Source: Voacanga thouarsii
Taxonomy: Eukaryota > Streptophyta > Magnoliopsida > Gentianales > Apocynaceae
Assembly (NCBI GenBank): GCA_026120185.1
Contig: JANUWF010001659.1
Span: 6,448,001 to 6,512,000, forward strand
Direction of reading: 5' to 3'
DNA: 64,000 nt
Made by a program: the position numbers and the translations under genes. Positions 55,919-64,000 of this stretch are shown here, one piece after another (the stretch's first letter is position 1; every line of letters starts with the position of its first letter). The notes below the pieces were generated by a model. That model searched no databases and was not told where the DNA came from. It saw nothing but the letters and a program-made list of their open reading frames with translations.

Positions 55919-57657
55919 TGTTGACCAGCGATCCTTCGGCTTCTCCTTGGCATGTACATGAAGCTTTTCACTTCTTAGAATATTCCTCCGCCCAATCTGT
56001 GTTTGTGAAACAACCTAGGCGTGGAAAGACTTTTCTTTAACCTTTGCTATTGATTAGCAAAATCAAGAAGGTTACACAAAGAAAAGGATAAACAAGAGGG
56101 GGAGAACAGAGAGAACAAGACTGTTCATTTTTTTTCTTCTCTATGTCGTGAGTCTGGTGTATGTTCAAAAAACACTCCACGACCCCTATTCATATTTAAA
56201 TAACCAAACCCCGATGTATTTGATATTTCAAACATCCGAAGGCTAGCAATAGAAGGCGTTAGCATAATCCTTAACTCTTCTATACCATGAATAAAAATAA
56301 CCCTTTAGTCCAGGTAATTGGGCCAAAATAATTTATTATTTCCTTTGGACCCAATGAGCCCAAAAATAATAACCATTAATTATTTATTTTCTGGGCCTAT
56401 TAAATTAACTCAACAAATAATTAATAAACCCAAATGAACTAAAATAATTATTTAAGCCATTTATTAACTAGTTTAAGCCTAGGTTAATTTTTCTAATTAT
56501 TCAATCTGGGTTTCGACCCTAAATAATTAATTAACCAATTAAACTAGATAATACATTTAATTTCTCTAGTTCATTTATTTTATTCCAATCCAAAAAATAA
56601 ATTAAACTTCCTAAATAAAATAAATTCCTTTTTATTGTGACCATTTCCTTGAATTTAAAATAATTAGGACTTACAAACTATTCCGATGACCAAAAAGACA
56701 CATCACCTTAGCTACTAAAATAACCAAAATACCCTTACTATATAAATAGTTGTATTTTGCATTTTAAATATTTTCTAATATCCCTATAAGGAAATATTGA
56801 CCCCAAGGACAATATTACGTTAGCTATATCTTTAACCCATAGGTGAAATGACTAAAATATCCCTTTACACATCACCGTGCATTTAGAGAGAAAAGAGTGC
56901 ACTAACACCTCTCTAAAAGACATCTACCATCCTTAGACTTCTAGTCCAATGATCCACGATTTCTTGGAATATTTTCCCTTTCCAAGAGAGCTACCCTAAA
57001 GCCAATATCCAAATCATGTTCCCTAGGGCCCTGGATAATTAGATCATTCGGACAACCACAATGGGCGATATAGTGTAAGCACTATCTTGTACAAGTCTGT
57101 CTTGACTAACTAGTTGCATATACCTAACATATAAGTATATTAGTTATTTTCAACAACCTCAATTATAGTATATCAAAGCATACGCTTCCAGCTTCGTCAG
57201 ATCACCAACTTATACTTAAGCTATAGAGTACAAGTCCACATTGTAGCAGTAGTAGTATGGATTTCTATCACATAGTACTTTTAGAAACCACTACTATAGG
57301 TCTTGTTTTACGTATTTCAAATACACTTATGTTATGAAATAAGAAGACTACTCATTGGCTAATGGTAAGCCATTTCCTATTTAGAATTCATAACATAATA
57401 ACCTTACCATGATGAGATTCTCATTCTCATTATCCGATTAAGAACAATAGTTTGTGTTAAGTATCTATGGTCCATACCTTACTCTGAAAGACTTCTATTC
57501 GCATGAACTATTTACTTAAACACAACAGGACTTTTTCAATAAAATCGTGCACAAATATAAAAAAAGATTTCATAAACAAATTCTGAGAAAAATACCTTTA
57601 TTAATATAAGTCAAAATTACATTAGAAACCTAGTCTAAGAGGGCATACATCCGAACA

Positions 57658-57757
57658 TTTTCATAGTAATTACAAATATATATATATATATATATATATA
57701 GCTAAATCAATAAGACTCAAGTTTTTCATTGCAAATCCGGCAACAGTGCCAAAAACT
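57658..57757 (-). other. Athila-like leader and Asp-tRNA primer-binding site
   Basis: The minus strand of 57751-57736 reads TGGCACTGTTGCCGGA, the same primer site variant as Ath1, next to an LTR ending ACCCATCA. A run of AT dinucleotides (57676-57700) follows, then the sequence is cut by the Copia LTR at 57657. Confidence 0.8.
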
Positions 57758-59473
57758 TGATGGGTGGTTTTGCAGGCATTGGAAATAGTATAAACAGTCC
57801 ACTAAAAAATCAAGTCTTAAATTAAAATTCTAAGTACTAAAACCACACATATGGGCAAATATACCCATCACATAGTATAGAGAATAGCAAGTATCGAGTC
57901 TATGGGAAATTAACAATTACCACTACTTTACTCTTATCTCATTATTTAGCTGAAATAAATAAAGAGATAAGGTTAATAAAACTAATTACACTAAACTAAA
58001 CTACTATCATAGAGAGTACTTCAAACCCATACTAGAAAAGTGACAAAGATCGTCAATTAGTGAGAATACGGGAAAGGCCATGTAAAAGAAGAAATCCCCC
58101 GATAACATATCAAGTAAAGATATTATCACTACGTTCATCCAATTCCAACTCAAGCACCGATATAAATTTTCAAGAATAAACCTCATTCTCTCTCGAGTTA
58201 TGATATTTCTTTCCTAAGGCTTAATTAATGGGTATCTCTACCAAACATACCTAACCCCCAAGGAAGTACTCACTCATCACCTAAAAGGTACCTAAAAGCC
58301 CTAATATCCCTATCTCTAAGCAATATTGAAAGCCCATTAACTACCATGTTCTAATCTTTCAATCTCTCTCTCAAGCTAATCAAAGAAAAACAAACATTAG
58401 ACCAATTAATTTGGTGTTCAACTTATAACCCTATCTCTCGAAATCATTAAGAGCCAACCAATCAATTGAATAAATTAACCAAGGCTAAACAATTAATCCA
58501 ACACAATAATGCCCAAGTAGTCAAATACAAGAATAGAAATTCAATAAATTATATTAACAACTTAATACAGGGACATAAGTTAGGGTTTATCCCTCAAATA
58601 CAATTAAAATCATATAAATCTCAACATTGTTAAAGTGTAATACAAAGGAAAAGGAAGAATTTCACCCATAGACAATATTTTAAACTTCTTCTTCCTTGAA
58701 TTTCCTTCAATAACCCTTTCTTCCTCTCTTTACTTCCCTAAGCTCCCCCATTTCTTGGTGAATCTTTTGATCTCCCTAACGGATCTCTTGGCTACTAGCT
58801 AACCAAAGACACTTATTTAGAATTTATAATAGGGTGTTGATAATAAAAAAATGAAGAAAACTTAAAAAATGCACTGAAATACGTGAATCTGCACAACTGG
58901 GCGGCCCATAAAAGTTCATTTCCCTTGGCCACCAAGTTTTCCAGAAACAAGGTTCAACTTCCTTGAGCCACCTAGTACTTGGCTAGGCACAATATGAAAT
59001 GAAGTAGGTTGCCTATGGAAATGAAAGCTCTCTAGGCTACCACCTAAAATTACATTACACACATATATATGCAAACACTAGGCGGCCATGATAGTTAAAC
59101 TTCCTTGGGCTGCCAGCTAAAGAAAACAGTATACTTATACACATACAACTGAGCTGCCTAGACTTCTTAGCTGCTTACTTTCTGGACAATATAGAATTAC
59201 AAAAAATACTAGGTGGCTTAGGGAACCTAAGGTTCTTTTAGCCGCCTCTCTTCATATCCCTGGCCTTGCCTTGTGTTATGCCTTATTTTATTTGCATTTC
59301 TTCAAATTTTCTCCCTTTTTCTTCATTTTCATTTTTATTTATCGTTGTGTCACATTTTTCAATTCCTACAAAAATAGGATGAAAATGGTGCGCTGAGTAG
59401 TAATTTGAACAAGAATTTATCACCATTAAAGGACAAAAACACTAGAAAATATGTATGTGATGAGACCTCATCA
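57758..59473 (-). mobile_element. Athila-like 5' LTR, minus orientation
   Basis: Plus-strand ends are TGATGGGTGG and GACCTCATCA, 1716 bases, adjoining the primer site. Its sequence is different from the Ath1 LTR, so it is another Athila subfamily. It contains GGCTGCC/GGCCACC-type motifs near 58900-59240. No gene is seen inside. Confidence 0.85.
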
Positions 59474-60748
59474 GCCATGCACAAGAACAAATCCCCTAAA
59501 AATATGTTAAAAAGTATACTACTATGTTTATCAAATCCTAATTCGAGCACCAGTATGAGTTTTCAAGAATAAACCTCATTCTCTCTCGAGTTATGAAATT
59601 TCTTTCCTAAGGCTTAATTAATATCTCTACCTAATGCATCTAACTTAAGAAAGCATTATACTCACTTATCACCCACAATTTACCGAGAACCCCAATATCC
59701 TTATCTCTAGGCAATATTAAAAACCCATTGACTATTAGGTTCTAATCATTCAATCTCTCTCTCGAGTTAATTAAAGAAAAATAAACATTGGACAAATTAA
59801 TTTGGTGTTCAACTCCTAATCCCATCTCTCGAATTCATTGAGAGTGAACCAATCAATTGAATAAATCAATCAAGCCCAAACAATCAATCCAACACAATAA
59901 TACCCAAATAATTAAATACAAGATATTAGAATTCAATAAATTATAATAATTACTCAACACAAGAAAATAGAATAGGGTTCATTCCTCAAATACAATTAAA
60001 ATCATATAAATTTCAATATTGTTAAAGTGTAATACAAAGAAAAGAAAAAACTTCACTCATAGATAAGATCTTGAACTTCATCTTCCTTAGATTTTCTTAA
60101 CTAATCCCTTTTTCTTCTCATTGTGTCCTCAAGATTCTCCCTTTCTTGGTGTTTCTTTTGAGCCCCCTAATGGATCTTTTTAGTGCTAGGTAACTAAGGA
60201 TGTTTATTTAGGGCTTATAATGGGATATTTATAGTGTACAATAAGAAGAAATCACAAAAATCACCGAAAAACACAGATCCACATGTTTTAGAGGTAAATG
60301 GGTAGCCCAGGGTCACCTTCCCTGGGCCTCTTGGTTTTCAAAAAATAGGTGACCTAAAGAAGTAAAACATTCCTAGGTTGCCAGGTTTCTATCTGGGCAT
60401 GCTTTTCCTTTATTCTAGGCTGCCAAGAAAGGTTTTACCTCCCTAGGACACCATTTATCTGTACTACGAAGTGTTCTAGATAGCCTAGGGAAGTATAACT
60501 TCCCTAGGCCACCATTCTTTGTGTTTAGTAGGCTAAGGAGGTTTCTTCTCCCTGGGCTGCCATTTTCTGGATCATTGTCTTCTATTGTTGCTCATTTTTC
60601 TTCCTTTTCTTCATTTTCATTTCCAATTGGTATTTCTTTATTTCCTGGAAAAATAAGATAAAAATAGTATGGTTAGTGATTTGTGTAAGCATTTATCACA
60701 ATTAAAGCACAAAAAACTAAAAAATATGTATATGATAAGCCCTCGTAA
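59474..60748 (-). mobile_element. Partial older LTR of the same Athila-like subfamily
   Basis: Collinear with 58079-59473: the CAAGAATAAACCTCATTCTC segment is at 58172 and again at 59562, and the final GATAAGCCCTCGT is at about 60735-60746. It lacks about 320 bases of the minus-strand 3' end, exactly at the border with the intact LTR. This suggests that the younger element inserted into it. Confidence 0.75.
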
Positions 60749-61808
60749 AAAATCATGATGTGAGATTCTTAGTATGCTATGTAGTACTGCTTAAAGTATA
60801 GTCATAGCATTAAAAAGATAGGACACCACTAATGCACAAAGACTAGTACCTATTATACTTCTTGATTAGATCAAGCAACGGTTTTTACATCTGTGAGTAT
60901 TGTGATAATCAAAGTTAACACGTAGATGCTTATTAAGCAAACAAGTTCATTGGATGACTTAACTATGAGATAATCACATAGATAACTATTTAGTGCTAGT
61001 GATAGTATCTCATTATAGCAAATGTACAAGTATCCTTAGACTTGAGATCTCTAAAGTACTTTGTTTACTAAGTATTGTACTTTGATTCTAATCTTTGGAG
61101 TCTCATCTAGGGCATCTATTAGATATTGGGTAAAATGTAAAGTAAACGAAAGTAGTTGAGAATGTCAATAAAGGATTTATCAATCCTAATAGTAGGGGCA
61201 TATATTTCATGACCACTTGTATGGAATCATTACTCAAGAAGTCCTTGGCCAATGTGACTATATGTTAGAAATAATTCCAAAATGATACACATGTCAAAGA
61301 ATGGATTTGAGATCAAGTGCTAGTAAATTTAGGATACAATTTGATTATATAGTACAAGTTGGCACTAATTCTATCTATAAACCGAGTGAGATATAGTATC
61401 ATGAAATGAGTTTATTTCACTGATATTTTACTACTGGAAGGTTAATGCAAAGCCACTTAACTTTTTAAACTTTTTGATTGTCATGATGCATTGTTAAATG
61501 CCGCTCTTGATATGCTAAATATGGATTTATTAATTAAAAAAAATAAATTAATTCTACTTATAATTAATAAGTTAATTCTAATTATTTAATTATATTGTGA
61601 TTAGAATTAATTTATATTGTTCTACTAATACACCCAAAAACATAATAAATCACACACAATAGATGAATTGGTACTCAAAATATTATATGATAATATTATG
61701 AGGTTAATTTGTGAGAATTAATAATTTTATGGGCTAATTATAATTGTTAGGGTTAGATTTCAATTATGAAATTCTTATGGGCAAGTTATAAACATATTAT
61801 AACTCGCC

Positions 61809-61834
61809 GGGGGGGGGGGGGGGGGGGGGGGGGG
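61809..61834. repeat. G26 homopolymer
   Basis: Twenty-six consecutive G after AACTCGCC. Runs of this length are error-prone in sequencing, so the exact length is doubtful. Confidence 0.85.
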
Positions 61835-61971
61835 AATTATAATTAACCAAATTCCAAAGCCCATAATTAAGAAAAAAGGAATTACAATTATTTTGTTTCC
61901 TAAAAGTTTTAGGAAATAATAACAAAATTGGTGTGTTGTCATAAATACACATAAACACACACGCATGCACG

Positions 61972-61975
<4 letters not shown>

Positions 61976-62006
<31 letters not shown>
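61976..62006. repeat. (CA)n microsatellite at an LTR border
   Basis: A CA repeat that ends where the G1 LTR begins (expected terminus TGTGAAACCCC, here AGTGAAACCCC). Confidence 0.9.
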
Positions 62007-62009
<3 letters not shown>

Positions 62010-64000
62010 GAAACCCCATCTAAAGCCAACCTTAGAGTAAGAGGGTTGGAATTCATATCATATCATTCTACATAAAAATATACTTTTTGAATGATTTTAT
62101 GTGCTTTAGGATTGTGGGGTATGGGTTAAATAGCTTATTTATGCTTATCGGGTAGGAAGGGTAAAACGGTAATTTTGCTTGAGGTCAAAATAGAAAGTTG
62201 GCTTGAGGTTTAGATAAGAAGAATATTTGGATGAGAAAATAAGAACAAGAGTTAGTGTGATTACGTGGTTAGAGCTTTGTAAATTAATTTCTAATGTCAT
62301 AAGTTCAAATCCCATCACTTAAGTTTTATTCATGATTATCTTAGCTATGTTTGAATTTTTTTTTTTTTTTTCTTACATTCCTTAAAGATAGGAATGTTGT
62401 CTAATGGGAGACATGAAGAGAATGTCTTAATCATGTGATCATAGCCTAAAAAGAATTCTAGAGGAATTCTTGATCCTTTATTATCTCAAGCCTTGTCCTA
62501 ACATCTTCATAATTTAAATTGTCCATAATCCATCAATCTCTTCTTTTAATTCCAAAAATTCTGTGACAATTCTTTAGCTTTGAAATTTGAAAAAATAGTC
62601 TTGAAGGATAGGGGAATGGCTTAAAATAGGAGAGGAATTAGGATGGGTTCCCAAGAGAAATAAATCACCATGGTTGTACCTTCAATCCTACCTTCATTCT
62701 TGTTCATGGTTTTAGTGAAGGAAAATCCAAAAATTTTCCTGAATTTTTGCAGAATGGCTTTCAAAAAATTCAGCCAACAATCCTATCCATTGGCTACCAG
62801 AAAAATGGTCATTTCATGTGAGCTTGAAGGCTGAAAATTTTGTGCATTTTTTAGACTGCACAAACTTTGCAAAACCAGAAAAATTCCTGTAGCTATTCAC
62901 TGCTTTTGAAGCTAGAACTGAAGCTGTCTTTGGTCATCAAATCAGCTGGAACATCCTCTATTTTTCTCCAGAAAGAAGGCTGGAAAACCACCCTTAAAAG
63001 ACCCTCAAACACCCCAGAAAATAGCTGCAAATCGGGCCAATAAATACAGGAAATTCTGCACAAAAAATCATCAACATTCGAAACTCTTGAACAGTTGAAA
63101 CCAGAAAAATTTCCAACTTGGTCTCTCAATGCCAAGGCTGAAAAACACCCTTCAAACCTCTGAATATTGGACCTTGTTCAGCCCTGGATTGAACATCATT
63201 GACCTCCACACTTACCTTGAGTGCTTGGACTCCATGATCACACCTCAAAAAGCTCCTAAGATCACTCTATCCAAAACTCATTTGAATTTCAAATAATTCC
63301 AAATTTTTCTTGCACCATTAAAGCACTCTTGTAGCAGGTAATTAACCAGAAATTTCTTTGCCATCATAAGCCATTTTTTGGCCAGCTTAATAACCTGAAC
63401 AGCCTCCATTCTTTGCACTAAGACTAGCATGTGCAGCTAACACCATTGAAGAACAAAGAGACCTCCCATGATCAATCACCATTAGCTAATCTTCTACCTC
63501 AAACAATTCCTCATTTTCCTCCATTTGAATTTCGAAAAAACTGATCACTCTCTTTCCTTCTAACTGTTCATTTTCCTCTTATGCCTTGTATTTACCCCAA
63601 GCAAGGTTAGGTTGACCTTGGAAGATCTTTGAATCCCAACAGAGCAAAAGATCAGGTAAGCCCTGCATGGAGTCATTTGAAGGCCAAAGTTAATGTGGCA
63701 AGCCAAACTCAATGTGTATGAACATTCATTTAGTAAAGGCAATTAAGGACAGTTTTTTTTCCTTTGTATTTCAGTCAAGCAAACCATTTGAAATTAAACA
63801 AGCAGTTTACACAAAACGCTAAACTCTTTCTAAAACCTAACTTTGGCAAGAATTTTAGAAACCATAATTGCTATTTCCAAATAAATATTGTATGAACAAT
63901 TTTTTCCCAAGTGAGAAAAGCAACGTTGAGTACTCAGTAAGGGTAGACTACTAAGACTAGTCTTTGAAGGGTTAGGGTAAGTCTCTCAGTAAGTGTCCAC
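62007..64000 (+). mobile_element. G1-family Gypsy LTR, plus orientation, runs off the window
   Basis: It starts TGAAACCCCATCTAAAGCCAA, close to the minus-strand start of the LTR at 94-3839, and stays collinear with it: ATGTGCTTTAGGATTGTG, then GGGTAGGAAGGGTAA, and at the end AACGTTGAGTACTCAGTAAGGG. It belongs to the same subfamily as that LTR. Roughly the last third is beyond the window. The frames at 62893-63135 and 63560-63742 have no recognisable product. Confidence 0.8.
62256..62315 (+). other. tRNA-like module in the right-hand G1 LTR
   Basis: TGTGATTACGTGGTTAGAGC, then about 27 bases, then TAAGTTCAAATCCC. It is aligned with the module at 3529-3592 of the sister LTR. Confidence 0.55.

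Larger units (their letters stand above)
52586..57657 (-). mobile_element. Copia LTR (CopB/CopC relative), minus orientation, split by a Gypsy solo LTR
   Basis: The minus-strand start TGTTCGGATGTATGCCCTCT at 57657 and the U3 region (for example TACCCTTACTATATAAATAG near 56725 and AATATTGACCCCAAGG near 56790) match CopB and CopC LTRs. The left end is uncertain. TGCAGCGGAAGG at 52586 is a plausible terminus, but its flank (CACAG) does not match the right flank (TTTTC), so no target duplication is shown. Net length without the nested LTR is about 1.85 kb. Confidence 0.65.
60749..62006 (+). mobile_element. Copia LTR fragment related to the 42774-44474 solo LTR
   Basis: The plus strand matches the minus strand of 44340-43070: ATCATGATGTGAGATTC near 60762, ATGACTTAACTATGAGATAATCACAT near 60955, and the CACACACAATAGATGAATTGG block near 61650. 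Both termini are missing; it is bounded by an Athila LTR on the left and a G1 LTR on the right. A 26-base G run and a CA microsatellite lie in its right part. No gene is seen. Confidence 0.75.

Noticed and set aside
55852..56040. Possible host gene fragment next to the G1 solo LTR
   Set aside because: The frame crosses the LTR boundary at 55918 and enters a Copia LTR. There is no homology I recognise.
52586..57657. Target duplication for the split Copia LTR
   Set aside because: The candidate left flank CACAG and right flank TTTTC do not match, so the left boundary is left uncertain.
61775..62056. Two overlapping frames with Pro or Cys-Val repeats
   Set aside because: They are translations of the G26 run and the CA microsatellite.

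Overview
This is a plant (angiosperm, probably eudicot) intergenic, heterochromatin-like window. It is AT-rich and made almost entirely of nested transposable elements: Ty1/Copia and Ty3/Gypsy LTR retrotransposons plus one CACTA (En/Spm-type) DNA transposon. I found no ordinary host gene, no rRNA gene and no CRISPR array. Nearly all coding remnants carry stops or frameshifts; the exception is a short spliced CACTA transposase-like gene. Plant origin rests on the element types: Athila-like and long-LTR Gypsy elements, Met-tRNA and Asp-tRNA primer sites, and CACTACTAG termini.

Left part (1-21379). Minus-strand LTRs of a long-LTR Gypsy family (called G1) lie at 94-3839 and 6217-9656, with a decayed gag and an acidic pre-gag frame between them. 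The second LTR cuts the integrase of a minus-strand Copia (CopA). CopA pol/gag runs 9657-11056 and resumes at 19728-21379, because an Athila-like Gypsy (Ath1, 11057-19727) sits inside it. Ath1 has two LTRs, a gag and a second ORF, but no pol.

Middle (21380-50627). The 5' LTR of CopA is split twice: by a complete minus-strand Copia (CopB, 21961-30922, target duplication GAAAG) and by an 18.5 kb CACTA element (31938-50479, target duplication TTG). The CACTA holds a plus-strand Copia (CopC, 33891-46332), whose pol and 3' end in turn hold two solo LTRs (Athila type, 40658-42173, CATAG; Copia type, 42774-44474, CTTTC). Nesting is therefore four deep: CopA > CACTA > CopC > solo LTRs.

Right part (50628-64000). 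An Athila-like minus-strand element is interrupted by a Copia LTR, which is itself interrupted by a G1 solo LTR (52700-55918, TGTTG). Then follow the Athila primer site and LTR (57758-59473), part of an older Athila LTR, a fragment of the same Copia LTR type as the 42774 solo copy (opposite strand), and a plus-strand G1 LTR that runs off the window.

Most interesting points: (1) Ath1 looks like a mobile, non-autonomous gag-plus-ORF element without pol; (2) tRNA-like A/B-box modules recur at the same place in four G1 LTRs, and an unrelated one sits in the CACTA left arm; (3) the CACTA has intact ends and an apparently intact regulatory-type transposase gene but no catalytic transposase; (4) nonsense mutations fall mostly on Trp and Gln codons, as expected from cytosine deamination, several at the same codons in two separate insertions.
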